Source: Clostridia bacterium | GTDB lineage: Bacteria; Bacillota; Clostridia; Oscillospirales; Acutalibacteraceae | Length of the DNA stretch: 57,254 nucleotides | Direction of reading: 5' to 3' | NCBI GenBank assembly: GCA_017407755.1 | Contig: JAFQVY010000017.1 | Span: 1-57,254 of the forward strand | Shown: in pieces, positions 1 through 9,862 of the stretch | Position numbering within the stretch: position 1 is the first letter of the stretch | Layout: each line of letters starts with the position of its first letter | Translations under genes and position numbers: made by a program | The notes under the pieces: generated by a model | The model's input: only the letters and a program-made list of their open reading frames with translations | Databases searched by the model: none | Told to the model about the DNA's origin: nothing

Positions 1-946
<946 letters not shown>

Positions 947-1047
947 CATAACTTTCTAAGTTATCTCTTGGTCTTACCCAATCTCAATTAACGCTTTTTA
1001 GCTAACCTTTATTCAGTTTTCAGGGTGTATACACCCAATAGTAATTT

Positions 1048-1080
1048 AACCTCAGAGTTTATGCTCTGAGGTTTTTTGTT
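1048..1080 (+). terminator. Intrinsic terminator of the rRNA operon
   Basis: A 10-bp perfect stem (AACCTCAGAG / CTCTGAGGTT) with a six-base loop is followed by a T-run. It lies about 100 bp after the 23S end. No 5S-like sequence is visible between 947 and 1047, so the transcript appears to end here after 23S. Confidence 0.85.
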
Positions 1081-1142
1081 TTTTTGAACTTTTTTGTTTT
1101 CTCAGTTGTATATATAGTGAAAGCTTTCGGGAGGGGTTGAGA

Positions 1143-1640
1143 ATGAAAGAAATATTTACACGGTATGTGGAGCTTTACGGCAAGGATTTATCCCGTCTTT
1201 GCCTGTCCCTTTGCTGTAACACTCAGGACGCTGAGGATTTGTTTCAAGACACATGGCACAAGGCAATGAAAAGCTATTATCAGTATAGGAGCGGTTATCC
1301 CTTTGACAAATGGCTTTTTGCGATTTGTGTCAATACATATAAAAACACCTTGAAGCTCAGCTACAACAGAAACAAGCTTGATTTTACGAGTTTTGAAGAA
1401 AAAGAGCATTTTATAAATTCTTTACCCGACAACAGCACCCTGACCCCTGAGGCGTATGTTGAGCTAAAGAAAATTATTTATGATTTGCCCAAAAAGCTGA
1501 GGGTGGTTGTTGTGCTGAAATATTTTAAGGATTACAGCATAAAGGAAATTGCAGATATGCTGAAAATTCCTGAAGGCACAGTAAAGTCACGGCTGCATAC
1601 CGCAACAAGTATTATTAAAAGGAGGCTTGGTGATGAATAA
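1143..1640 (+). CDS. ECF-type RNA polymerase sigma factor
   Basis: This 165-residue protein has the two conserved sigma-70 regions and little else, as is normal for extracytoplasmic-function sigma factors. Region 2 lies at about residues 10-75 (DAEDLFQDTWHKAM, then PFDKWLFAICVNTYKN). Region 4 lies at about 110-160 (LPKKLRVVVVLKYF, then the helix-turn-helix KEIADMLKIPEGTVKSRL). The ATG at 1143 is preferred to the in-frame TTG at 1137 because GGGAGGGG at 1129-1136 abuts the TTG but is well spaced for the ATG. Its last codons overlap the next gene by 8 bp, so the two are translationally coupled; the partner looks like its anti-sigma factor. It should steer RNA polymerase to a small envelope-related regulon, but no target promoter could be assigned. 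Confidence 0.9.
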   Translation: MKEIFTRYVELYGKDLSRLCLSLCCNTQDAEDLFQDTWHKAMKSYYQYRSGYPFDKWLFAICVNTYKNTLKLSYNRNKLDFTSFEEKEHFINSLPDNSTLTPEAYVELKKIIYDLPKKLRVVVVLKYFKDYSIKEIADMLKIPEGTVKSRLHTATSIIKRRLGDE

Positions 1641-2406
1641 AAATTCCTTTGAAAATTTAATGAAGGACTATTGCAGCGTTACCCCGCCATACGAATTTGA
1701 GGCTTCACTGGAGGAAAATACTATGAAAACAAAAACTAAAATATTTATGTCTCTTGCCTGTGCCGCTTTGGTGCTTGTGTGTGCTGTGGCGTTTATTGCA
1801 GGCTTTGGTAAAGATTTTGTGCCTAAGGATAAGATTGAGGACTTCGGTTTTATTGTTAATGCCCACGCAGAAGGAACTGAAAAAGATATTGCGACACTTA
1901 GCGAAGAAAACACAAAAATCTGCAAAGAACACCCCTTGATTAATAAAGATATGGAAAAGGTAAAAGCTTTGTCGGTAGACCACATCGCCCTTGAACTTAC
2001 AGGTGAAGATGTAGCGGGCTATGATGTTAAAGCTCAGTATGGAACCTTGCATTTCAGAGATGAATTACACCGTCTTGGTGCTGAAAATGTAAACGCGGGC
2101 GGCAGAGTTTTTGATTACTTTGTGTGCGGAAGTGAGTTATACAACTTGCCTGTTGACAGTGACGAAACTTACCTTTTCTGGCTACCGGGTTTTGACAGGA
2201 TTGACGCCGATGCCCCAACTTTCAAAAAGCAGTGTGAGATTTTACAGACCGGCGAAGATTACAACAAATATTTCGGCGATATTATTACTATTACCGTTGA
2301 GTACAAAGACGGCACTAAAAAATCAGTTGACATCGAAATAAGCTTTGATGACGAAGCGTATGTATATGCAAAGATGACTGCAAACGAAAATATCACAATG
2401 TACTAA
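1633..2406 (+). CDS. Single-pass membrane protein, probable anti-sigma partner
   Basis: The 257-residue product has a short cytoplasmic segment (about 36 residues), one membrane helix (FMSLACAALVLVCAVAFIAG, about residues 38-58) and a roughly 195-residue extracellular domain I do not recognise. Position and topology match anti-sigma factors encoded with ECF sigma genes. No zinc-type His/Cys anti-sigma motif is visible, and the cytoplasmic part is short for a sigma-binding domain. The ATG at 1633 is chosen because AGGAGG at about 1620-1625 is correctly spaced for it, while TTG at 1627 and GTG at 1630 are too close. The role as anti-sigma is inferred from context. Confidence 0.65.
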   Translation: MNKNSFENLMKDYCSVTPPYEFEASLEENTMKTKTKIFMSLACAALVLVCAVAFIAGFGKDFVPKDKIEDFGFIVNAHAEGTEKDIATLSEENTKICKEHPLINKDMEKVKALSVDHIALELTGEDVAGYDVKAQYGTLHFRDELHRLGAENVNAGGRVFDYFVCGSELYNLPVDSDETYLFWLPGFDRIDADAPTFKKQCEILQTGEDYNKYFGDIITITVEYKDGTKKSVDIEISFDDEAYVYAKMTANENITMY

Positions 2407-2409
2407 TCA

Positions 2410-2437
2410 AAAAGCCTGAGCAAATGCTTAGGCTTTT
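2410..2437 (+). terminator. Intrinsic terminator after the sigma/anti-sigma pair
   Basis: AAGCCTGAGCA pairs with TGCTTAGGCTT (one G-T wobble), with A- and T-rich flanks. It separates the sigma pair from the surface-protein gene. Confidence 0.75.
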
Positions 2438-2462
2438 GCTGTAATTTGTCGAAAGATTTTCC

Positions 2463-2525
2463 TTTATCCCTAAATATGTGAGTTTATCCCTGTTTCTTGA
2501 ATTTGTGATTTTACTGTGATATTAT
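2463..2525 (+). promoter_or_regulatory. Promoter with two phased direct repeats
   Basis: TTTATCCCT occurs at 2463-2471 and again at 2483-2491, exactly 20 bp apart. Just downstream is a possible sigma-A promoter: TTGAAT at 2497-2502, a 17-bp spacer, and TATTAT at 2520-2525. Direct repeats two helical turns apart upstream of the -35 element are typical of an activator binding as a dimer. The protein that would bind is unknown. Confidence 0.5.
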
Positions 2526-2556
2526 AATGACACAGAAATTCAAGGAGGCAAATATT

Positions 2557-5500
2557 ATGAAAAAACTCTTGAAAAAATTATTATCATTGACATTGGCAGT
2601 TATAATGATTGCTTCAATGGCAACAGTAGGCATTACTTCTGTTTCGGCAGAGGGTACATTAACAAATATGATTTCCGTAATAGGCGGACGTGCTTTCAGT
2701 GAGTTTACTTCTTACTGTATAAGCAACCAGGTTCCTTATCTCGGCGGAGCATTTTATTATTTACTTTGCGACCCCGGAACAAGGTCTTCTATTCAAAATT
2801 CAGCAAAGATTAGTGCAATCCTTTCTTCGGTTACTGAAATCCAGAATACCTTGGATGATATGATGAAGGAATTGGACAAAATTGAAGCTGCAGTAAATCA
2901 GGGTAATGCAGAAATCAAGTATATGCTTATTAAGCAAAACCTTGATAAATATGCTATTGATGAACCCGGTACCCACGGATATCAGACAGTTTGGTATTGT
3001 TATGAGGATATGCTTGAATACCTTTCTTTAGCAGACGAAGCAAGAGCTAACGGCAATGATGAATTAGGCGATAGCTACGACGCCAAGGCTAAAGAGGCTC
3101 ACCAGAAGTTTTTAAATGAGTACAGGCTGGCATTCTTAGGAGGACAGGACCTCCCTTATTCTGAGGTGTATTATAACACAGATATGGATAACATCAATAA
3201 TTTGATTTGCGGCGAAGATCCTGACCCTCTTTCCCAGTTCCTTCCTGCACTTGAAAAGATGCTCAGATTATACTACCCTTGTGAGCACCAGATTACAGAG
3301 CAGATGTATTCAGCTTATGAGTACTGCGAGGTTATTCAGACCCGTATGTATCTTATCCACAAGGAATATGCAACCTATACTTATATGAACAGTACAGACG
3401 ATGAAATTCCTCAGGACTTTTTTGCTAAAGAAACAGAAAAGTTAGAAGAAAATCTTAATAATCAGATTATTAATTCCGGTATTAATACATTAATGACAAC
3501 AGAAGATGTTTCTGATGTTGAAGGCTTCGAAATCCCCTATGAGTTCCATACCTCTGTAAAAATCAACGGCAAAGAGTATCCTTGCTACATTGTTCGCGAT
3601 AACGCTGATTTAGAGTACTATTTGATTTTAGAAGATGCAGTCAAAGCATCAGACCTTGTAACCAAGTGGAGAAATCCCATGGGTATAGACGTATACAGAC
3701 CTACAGGAATTATTGATTCAGAGTACACCGATAACGGTGAATTCCAGATGATTTCTTCAGTTGAGAATATTGAGTTTTTACAGGGAAATCCCATAGGAAA
3801 CTTAAATTACGTAATCAACAAAACCGACGAAGACGGTTATGCATACAACGCATTTTCAAAAGATGTAAATTCAATAGCTCTGTTTAGCGGAGAATACTAT
3901 GACGATTGGGATTTACTTGACAGATGTGATGTTGCAGGCTGGAAGGTTAACTTTTTAGATATAAATGAAAAAGAAAATGGCGAAATTGTCACAGCTACAA
4001 ACTCGTACACTACAGAAGATTTAAAAGACGGCAGTGCAAAAGATAAAAAGTGCATCGTTATCTACAAGTGTATTGCAAACGACCTTACTTTTGATAAGAA
4101 TAATACCCTTACAGTAGCTTATGAGGAAAAAATGCCTTCTACTATTGTACTTAAAGATGGCGAAACTCTTAACTATTCTAAGCTTAATAATGATGTAAGC
4201 GGTTGTAAAATTATAATTTCAGGAGAGGCAACTGTTATCGGCAACCCTGAGGTTACATTGAAGGATTCTCAGATTCTTGTATGTACAGACGAGCAGGTAA
4301 CTCTTGATAACGTAAACGTTAAGGCACCGACTCTTGAAAGTGCAATTGTTGTCAACGCTTATAATGCAAAAATCAACTTTAAAAACAACAATACATTTAC
4401 AGGCAACGGAAAGTATATAGACGAATACGGATACCCTGAAAACGACTATAACAACAACCCTGTTGGTGCAGCACACGGTATGCTTATTAACGATAATGCA
4501 AGCGTAACTCTTACAGGCGCTACAGCTACATTCAACGGAAGCTCAGGCGGTGCAGGTATCTGCACATGGGGCGACCTTGTAATTGACAATGCAACAATTA
4601 TTGCAAACGGTTCATATTGTGAAAAGACCTACATTATGGACTATGTCGTTAATCAGTATTTGAGCGATACTATGAAGGTATATGATGTTGGTGCAGGTAT
4701 TGGTGCAAGCTTTACATACACCTATTCAAGACCTATGATTAAAAGCACTTACAATAATTACGGAACAATTACAATTAAAAATAACAGTGACGTAACCGCA
4801 AACGGTTGTACTCCTAAGGGTACATCTAATTGCTACTCTATGGATATCGGCGGCGTAACATATATCAGTAATGCAAAGCACTATAACAACGGTATTCATA
4901 CAGAATCAACCTCAAAATATCTTACAGGTTCTATCGAAAACAGCAAGGTAACAACCGGTAACGGAAGAATTGATAAAGATATCAAAAAGAGCAACGGCAC
5001 ATTTAACAAAGACAGCTTTACTATCACAACCTCTACAGCTGGCAGTGATGGTGTTACAAGCGACAATATTTCCTTCAAGCTTTACGGCACAGTTGGCGGC
5101 AAAGAAGTGTCTACAAACTGGGTGACACAAAAATGCGGCGACGACAAAGGCGAATACACATTTGTTTTCACTGACACTTTCATCGGTTCAGAGATTACAA
5201 GAATTGACGTTAAAATTGACGGAAGCAACGGCTGGTACCCTGAATATGTAAAGGTAACCTCTGACTGCAGTCAGATTAATCAGACCTTCTACGGCGGAAG
5301 ATGGCTTGATAACAGCGAGACCATAACTCTTACACCCGAGGACAACGTGTTTAGGGTTGATATTAAAACAGAAAACGATGATAACGCTGGCACAGATGCA
5401 GCTGTTTATGTTCAGCTTGTAGACGAAAAGGGCAACACTTCCGATACAATTAACGCTTCTGACGTTCACCCTGAGAGCGATGCTTTTGAAAAAGGCGACA

Positions 5501-6726
5501 ATATGAGCCTTTATATGTATGCTCCCGAAAACTTCGAAAAGCTTGAGTATATCAATATTAATACTGATGCAAACGGTACTGCAGCTGCTGATTGGAAGAT
5601 TGAAAGCCTTGGTGCAGAGCAGGTTTCTGGCAAAAATACAGGCGATAAATTCAACATTACAGTAAACCAGTGGGACCCCAACGGCGTTACAATGTCCTTT
5701 GGCAGAGAAACAGGCAAGTCCGGTACCTTTGAATTTGACATCAAAACTCAGAATAAGTCCGGTGCAGGTACCGATGCTACCATTAAGATAAAGCTTATCG
5801 GCGAAAATGGCGAAACAAACCTTGTAAACGTTGAGCCTTTTATCGACAGCTATACACCCGGAGACAATTTTGAAAAGAACAACCACGACAAGGGCAGAAT
5901 TACATTTAAGATGCCTGAAGGCGGTATCGGCGAAATCGAGAAAATATACGTAGAAAGCAGTGGCGGAGCAGCTTCTGCTGACTGGGACCTTGAGTATATT
6001 GATGTTACCGAGATTGTACCCGACGGCACAGGCCAGCACGTTAGATTTGACGCTAAATGTACCATTAAGAAAAACTCAAACAGAACCTTTGATGCTCCTA
6101 TGCCTAAGACTTCTGTTATGATGACTTCTTCTATTGACAGAGAGCTTCTTAAAAAGTATCAGGTCATTGATGAGAATTCCTATCTCTTAAGCGTAAACGA
6201 GCCTGTTGTAATTTCCGCTGACGCTCTTAAGCACCTTAAGGAAAACAACATTACTCTCACAGTTGAGATGAAAGACGGCGAGGATATTCTTTATCAGGTA
6301 ACCTTTGACGGCAGTCAGATTAAAACCTTCAGCGATGTAACCATTAATAAAAGCTATGATATTAAAGATAAAGAAACTTTTATAGAGTTTATCGAAAACA
6401 GCCACATTCCCGAAGGCACAACCCTCACTCTTTATCTTGATAAGCTTGGTTTTACAGAGTATGACAAGGTAATTCTCTTTGTAAAAGATGAAAACGGCAG
6501 AGTATCAGAGCATAGCAACCAGCCTGTTGAGGGTGAGGTATATCACGAGTTCGAAATTTCAAAGGGCTATGAATATATCTTGAAATCTAAAGACGAAAGC
6601 ACTTCTGTTGACAAGGACGTTGTTGCTACATCAGACCCCACAAGCTTTGTTATAATATCACTTATGTCTCTACTTCTTGTTGGCACAGTTCTTACACTTA
6701 GCTTAAAGAAAAAGAAAGAGCAGTAA
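2557..6726 (+). CDS. Large surface protein with beta-helix region and three PLAT-like domains
   Basis: This 1389-residue exported protein starts at ATG 2557 behind AAGGAGG; the upstream in-frame ATG at 2527 lies inside the promoter. Residues 1-31 are a signal peptide. Residues about 83-133 look coiled-coil. Residues about 530-800 are Asn/Thr/Gly-rich short strands as in right-handed beta-helix proteins. Three PLAT/LH2-like beta-sandwiches follow at about 821-902, 931-1020 and 1056-1151; the last two carry AGTDA, and all end with a Trp in the usual place (NGWYPEYVKV, AADWKIESLG, SADWDLEYID). The C-terminus is a hydrophobic helix followed by KKKKEQ. No LPXTG motif is visible, so anchoring is probably by the helix. 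PLAT domains usually bind membranes, lipids or proteins. An adhesin or host/glycan-contact role is an inference. Confidence 0.85.
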   Translation: MKKLLKKLLSLTLAVIMIASMATVGITSVSAEGTLTNMISVIGGRAFSEFTSYCISNQVPYLGGAFYYLLCDPGTRSSIQNSAKISAILSSVTEIQNTLDDMMKELDKIEAAVNQGNAEIKYMLIKQNLDKYAIDEPGTHGYQTVWYCYEDMLEYLSLADEARANGNDELGDSYDAKAKEAHQKFLNEYRLAFLGGQDLPYSEVYYNTDMDNINNLICGEDPDPLSQFLPALEKMLRLYYPCEHQITEQMYSAYEYCEVIQTRMYLIHKEYATYTYMNSTDDEIPQDFFAKETEKLEENLNNQIINSGINTLMTTEDVSDVEGFEIPYEFHTSVKINGKEYPCYIVRDNADLEYYLILEDAVKASDLVTKWRNPMGIDVYRPTGIIDSEYTDNGEFQMISSVENIEFLQGNPIGNLNYVINKTDEDGYAYNAFSKDVNSIALFSGEYYDDWDLLDRCDVAGWKVNFLDINEKENGEIVTATNSYTTEDLKDGSAKDKKCIVIYKCIANDLTFDKNNTLTVAYEEKMPSTIVLKDGETLNYSKLNNDVSGCKIIISGEATVIGNPEVTLKDSQILVCTDEQVTLDNVNVKAPTLESAIVVNAYNAKINFKNNNTFTGNGKYIDEYGYPENDYNNNPVGAAHGMLINDNASVTLTGATATFNGSSGGAGICTWGDLVIDNATIIANGSYCEKTYIMDYVVNQYLSDTMKVYDVGAGIGASFTYTYSRPMIKSTYNNYGTITIKNNSDVTANGCTPKGTSNCYSMDIGGVTYISNAKHYNNGIHTESTSKYLTGSIENSKVTTGNGRIDKDIKKSNGTFNKDSFTITTSTAGSDGVTSDNISFKLYGTVGGKEVSTNWVTQKCGDDKGEYTFVFTDTFIGSEITRIDVKIDGSNGWYPEYVKVTSDCSQINQTFYGGRWLDNSETITLTPEDNVFRVDIKTENDDNAGTDAAVYVQLVDEKGNTSDTINASDVHPESDAFEKGDNMSLYMYAPENFEKLEYININTDANGTAAADWKIESLGAEQVSGKNTGDKFNITVNQWDPNGVTMSFGRETGKSGTFEFDIKTQNKSGAGTDATIKIKLIGENGETNLVNVEPFIDSYTPGDNFEKNNHDKGRITFKMPEGGIGEIEKIYVESSGGAASADWDLEYIDVTEIVPDGTGQHVRFDAKCTIKKNSNRTFDAPMPKTSVMMTSSIDRELLKKYQVIDENSYLLSVNEPVVISADALKHLKENNITLTVEMKDGEDILYQVTFDGSQIKTFSDVTINKSYDIKDKETFIEFIENSHIPEGTTLTLYLDKLGFTEYDKVILFVKDENGRVSEHSNQPVEGEVYHEFEISKGYEYILKSKDESTSVDKDVVATSDPTSFVIISLMSLLLVGTVLTLSLKKKKEQ

Positions 6727-6739
6727 AATCTTAATAATC

Positions 6740-6772
6740 AAAAAAGCCTGAGCGTTTGCTCAGGCTTTTTTC
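6740..6772. terminator. Bidirectional intrinsic terminator
   Basis: A perfect 10-bp stem (AAGCCTGAGC / GCTCAGGCTT) with a GTTT loop is flanked by A-run and T-run, so it can act on both strands. It sits between the convergent surface-protein gene and nth, and the nth stop codon lies inside it. Confidence 0.85.
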
Positions 6773-7386
6773 AAACAGAAGCTATTCAGAGGGCAGGCGT
6801 CGCATTTTGGATTTCTTGCGGTACAGATTTCTCTGCCGAAAAGGACTAAACGGTGGCAAAAATCGTTGCTTTCCTCAGGGGGCAGAAGTCCTTTGAGGAT
6901 TTTTTCGATTTTGCCTGCATCTTTTTCACTGTGAAGTCCCAGTCTTCTTGTAATGCGGATACAATGTGTGTCCACAACCACCGCGGGTTTGCCGAAAACG
7001 TCGCCCACAATAAGGTTGGCAGTTTTTCTGCCGACACCGCTAAGGGTCGTGAGGGCTTCGATTGTGTCGGGCACAGTTGAATTAAAGTTTTCTCTTAGCT
7101 GCTGAGCCATTTTAACGAGGTCTTTTGCCTTGGTTTTATAAAGTCCGCAGCTTTTGATGTACTGACCCACTTCTTCCACGTCTGCCTCGGCGAAGGCATC
7201 GATTCCTTTGAAGCGCTCAAAAAGTGCAGGAGTAACCATATTTACCCTTGCATCGGTGCACTGTGCCGAAAGGCGGGTTGCAACCAAAAGCTCAAAAGGG
7301 TCGGAGTAGGTCAGCGAGCAGATAGCCTCGGGATATTTAATTTTCAAAGCTTCAATAGCTTCAAGAGCGATTTTCTTTGTTGTCAT
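6760..7386 (-). CDS. nth: Endonuclease III
   Basis: The 208-residue protein is a DNA glycosylase/AP-lyase that removes oxidised pyrimidines in base excision repair. The helix-hairpin-helix LSGVGRKTAN carries the catalytic Lys, and VVVDTH carries the catalytic Asp. The C-terminus has the [4Fe-4S] loop with spacing C-X6-C-X2-C-X5-C (CTARNPKCDACPLNSFC). Length and motifs match canonical Nth. AAGGAAG precedes the start on the minus strand. It is divergent from the HAD gene and convergent with the surface-protein gene. Confidence 0.97.
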   Translation of the reverse strand: MTTKKIALEAIEALKIKYPEAICSLTYSDPFELLVATRLSAQCTDARVNMVTPALFERFKGIDAFAEADVEEVGQYIKSCGLYKTKAKDLVKMAQQLRENFNSTVPDTIEALTTLSGVGRKTANLIVGDVFGKPAVVVDTHCIRITRRLGLHSEKDAGKIEKILKGLLPPEESNDFCHRLVLFGREICTARNPKCDACPLNSFCLKKA

Positions 7387-7502
7387 ATATTATCTTCCTT
7401 TGAAATAAGATAAAAAAGGCACATAAAAATAGAAAATAACCACTATATTTTATATTATCTCTGTGCTATACTACTGTTGAATAAAATCTAAGGGGTTATT
7501 TT

Positions 7503-8231
7503 ATGTTCAAAAATTATATTTTTGATTTGTACGGCACGCTTATTGATATAAGAACCGATGAAGACAGCGAAACCTTGTGGCAAAAAATGGTGATGATTTA
7601 CGGGTACAGAAACTGTGAATATTCTATTTTTGAAATCCGCAGAATGTATAAAGAGCTTTGCTCCAAAGAAAAAAGCAAGGTAAAAGCTGAATTTCCTGCC
7701 AGAGTTAATGTTGACATTGATTTAACCAAGGTGTTTAGAGAGCTTTACGAGTATAAGGGTTACACACCAAGCGACGAAGAGGTTGAGTTTACCGCAAGGG
7801 TGTTCCGCTGTATTTCAACCAAGTTTATCAAGCTTTACGACGGTGTTATCGATTTTCTTGACTCTCTTAAAAAGAAGGGCAAAAAGATTTACCTGCTTTC
7901 AAATGCACAGAGAAGCTTTACCGTGCCCGAACTTAAGATGATGGGTCTTTACGACTATTTCGACGGAATTCTCATAAGCTCAGATGAGCGTGTTTCAAAG
8001 CCTGATTTTGACTTTTTTGATGCACTCTTCAAAAAATACAAGCTTAAGAAAATTGAGTCGATTATGATTGGCAACGACTTCCGTTCCGATATCGGCGGCG
8101 CATATAACTTTGGCATACGCAGTCTTTACATTCATCAGGAAATTTCCTCTCCCATTACAGGCGAGCTTTTAAGCGACTTTACCGTAATGGACGGAGATTT
8201 CAGAAAAATCAAGCCCCTTATTTTAAGATAA
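7503..8231 (+). CDS. HAD-superfamily hydrolase (phosphatase-like)
   Basis: The 242-residue protein has the four HAD motifs: the nucleophile Asp in IFDLYGTL, Ser/Asn in YLLSNAQRS, Lys in VSKPDFDFF, and the acidic motif GNDFRSDIGGA. Motif I reads DLYGTL, with Tyr where many phosphatases have the second Asp. This occurs in YjjG-like and dehalogenase-like members, so the chemistry is not certain. An alpha-helical cap lies between motifs I and II. The substrate cannot be assigned. AAGGGG lies a few bases before the ATG. It is monocistronic. Confidence 0.85.
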   Translation: MFKNYIFDLYGTLIDIRTDEDSETLWQKMVMIYGYRNCEYSIFEIRRMYKELCSKEKSKVKAEFPARVNVDIDLTKVFRELYEYKGYTPSDEEVEFTARVFRCISTKFIKLYDGVIDFLDSLKKKGKKIYLLSNAQRSFTVPELKMMGLYDYFDGILISSDERVSKPDFDFFDALFKKYKLKKIESIMIGNDFRSDIGGAYNFGIRSLYIHQEISSPITGELLSDFTVMDGDFRKIKPLILR

Positions 8232-8234
8232 CTT

Positions 8235-9620
8235 TCAGCTCCCTTGCTTTGCAGGGGAGCTTTCGTTTTCCTTGATTTCGATATTATAAATCTTTTTGAC
8301 CGATTTAGAATTTCCCACGATAATCAGGAATAAAGCAATGATATTTATAACGTTAAAGGCAGAAATAATATATCTGCCGTGAATAAATTCTCCTAAAATG
8401 CCCGAAAATATCTGTCCTAAAATATTTCCTCCTGCAAACATCATCTCAAAAAAGCTAACAAATCTTGCACGCTTAGCGTCTGGTACGTAAGCCTGGGTGG
8501 TCGACAGGCGAATATTATAAACGGCAATTGACAATAGTCCCGTTAAAAGACAGCAAAGCATAATAAACCTTGCAGGAAGGTAAAGCATAATCATATCCAG
8601 AAGACCTATAAGCACACAACAGACAACACAAAGGGCAAAGCGCATTTTATGACTGTACTTAAGGCGGTATTGGAAAATTCCGCCCAAAAGCCTGCCTGCC
8701 ACGCCAAAGCCAAGCACAAAGGTATAAAGGGTGGCGGTGTCTGAACAAAGATATTCAAAAATCCCCTGAATCCAAGAGCCGAAAGCCCCCAGATTTTCAC
8801 AAGCAGAAAAAATCAGCGGAAACTGACTTTGCGCGTTTGCGAAATGCTCAGGACTTGATTTAAAAAAGGGCAGTGCAAGGGTTCCGTAAGCACCGGAAGC
8901 AAAGTTCATTATACAAAAATAAAGCGTAATTGCCAAGAGTCCTCTATCCTTGGAGGTGTAGCGAAAGCCCTCTTTGATGTCCTCTTTATAAGAGGCAAGG
9001 GTCAGGGCTTTTTCTTCTGTATTGATGTGGCTTTCAGCGGCGTCGATTTGGGTTTCAAAAATCGCGGCAGTAAGAAAAGCAATTACATTGAAAATAAAAA
9101 GAGGTGCCGCCGAGCCTGCATTGTAGTAAATAAGAGAGGCAACGGGAATCATACAAAGTGCCAAAGGCTGAATCATAGACGAAACGGCATAGGCGCGGGA
9201 ATAAACTTCCTTTGAAACAGTATTGGGGAAAAGCGAATTAAAAGCAACCTCGTAAATACCGTTGATACTTCCCACAATAAGCACAAGAATGAGAAAAAGC
9301 CAGTAATAATTAAGCCCAAACAGAAGAATTAAAAATATAATGCCGTAAAGAAAAGCAGAGGTAAAGTCCAGAGTATATATTACCCTTTTTCGGGAAAACC
9401 TGTCCATATACGCGCCTGCAAACATAGAAAAAAGCATTTTAGGCAGGTAAAAGGATACGGTGAAAACCGAAAAAAGAAACACCGAGCCTGTCATATCAAA
9501 AATCATAAGGCTTATGATATACCCCGACACCGAATTGCCCAGCATAGATACAAAGGAGCCTAAGGTAAGTATGGTGAAATTCTTGCTCCAGAGCTTTGGA
9601 GCTTTGGCTTTAGCTTTCAT
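8235..9620 (-). CDS. MFS transporter (DHA3-like)
   Basis: This 461-residue protein has about 12 hydrophobic helices and the MFS motif A-like loop GAYMDRFSRKRV between helices 2 and 3. Its overall look matches the MFS_3/DHA3 group that includes macrolide-type exporters. The ATG at 9620 is chosen because CGGAG lies seven bases upstream; an upstream in-frame ATG at 9677 would add 19 unlikely residues. The substrate is unknown. It stands alone on the minus strand between the HAD and DegV genes. Confidence 0.85.
   Translation of the reverse strand: MKAKAKAPKLWSKNFTILTLGSFVSMLGNSVSGYIISLMIFDMTGSVFLFSVFTVSFYLPKMLFSMFAGAYMDRFSRKRVIYTLDFTSAFLYGIIFLILLFGLNYYWLFLILVLIVGSINGIYEVAFNSLFPNTVSKEVYSRAYAVSSMIQPLALCMIPVASLIYYNAGSAAPLFIFNVIAFLTAAIFETQIDAAESHINTEEKALTLASYKEDIKEGFRYTSKDRGLLAITLYFCIMNFASGAYGTLALPFFKSSPEHFANAQSQFPLIFSACENLGAFGSWIQGIFEYLCSDTATLYTFVLGFGVAGRLLGGIFQYRLKYSHKMRFALCVVCCVLIGLLDMIMLYLPARFIMLCCLLTGLLSIAVYNIRLSTTQAYVPDAKRARFVSFFEMMFAGGNILGQIFSGILGEFIHGRYIISAFNVINIIALFLIIVGNSKSVKKIYNIEIKENESSPAKQGS
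8237..8270 (+). terminator. Terminator-like hairpin after the HAD gene
   Basis: AGCTCCC pairs with GGGAGCT, extended by TGC/GCA around a short loop, followed by a T-rich stretch. It overlaps the 3' end of the convergent MFS gene. Confidence 0.6.
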
Positions 9621-9716
9621 ATTATTCTCCGATATTTTTAATATACTAATAATATCATAACAGTCGACATATTTCAATACATTAAATCAGTCTCGAAACG
9701 CCGATAAAAACAGGAC

Positions 9717-9822
9717 TTCTACTGTGGGTAGAGTGCAAAAAACCAAATTCTACCCGCCAAAATTTTTGAGAGAATCTAAAAATTGACAGTAGGTTGAGAA
9801 TTCGAGGGGTAAAATGTATAGT
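9717..9822 (+). promoter_or_regulatory. Promoter and shared regulatory element, copy 1 (DegV gene)
   Basis: The promoter reads TTGAGA (9794-9799), 17-bp spacer, TATAGT (9817-9822). Upstream lies TTCTACTGTGGGTAGAG (9717-9733), identical to a box before the second DegV gene. GTAGA-type half-sites are centred at 9730 (plus), 9751 (inverted) and 9791 (GTAGG touching the -35), about 21 and 40 bp apart. The -35 begins 77 bp after the box start, against 79 bp in the second copy. This suggests one regulator controls both genes. Confidence 0.65.
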
Positions 9823-9862
9823 ATAAGCTGGACAATTAAGAATAACTAATTCGGAGGACATT

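Noticed and set aside
5188-6039. A 283-codon open frame on the minus strand
   Set aside because: It is antisense to the PLAT region of the surface protein, has no ribosome binding site and a composition typical of a shadow frame.
6600-6726. LPXTG-type sortase signal at the end of the surface protein
   Set aside because: There is a hydrophobic helix and a basic tail, but no LPXTG or similar motif such as SPQTG before it.
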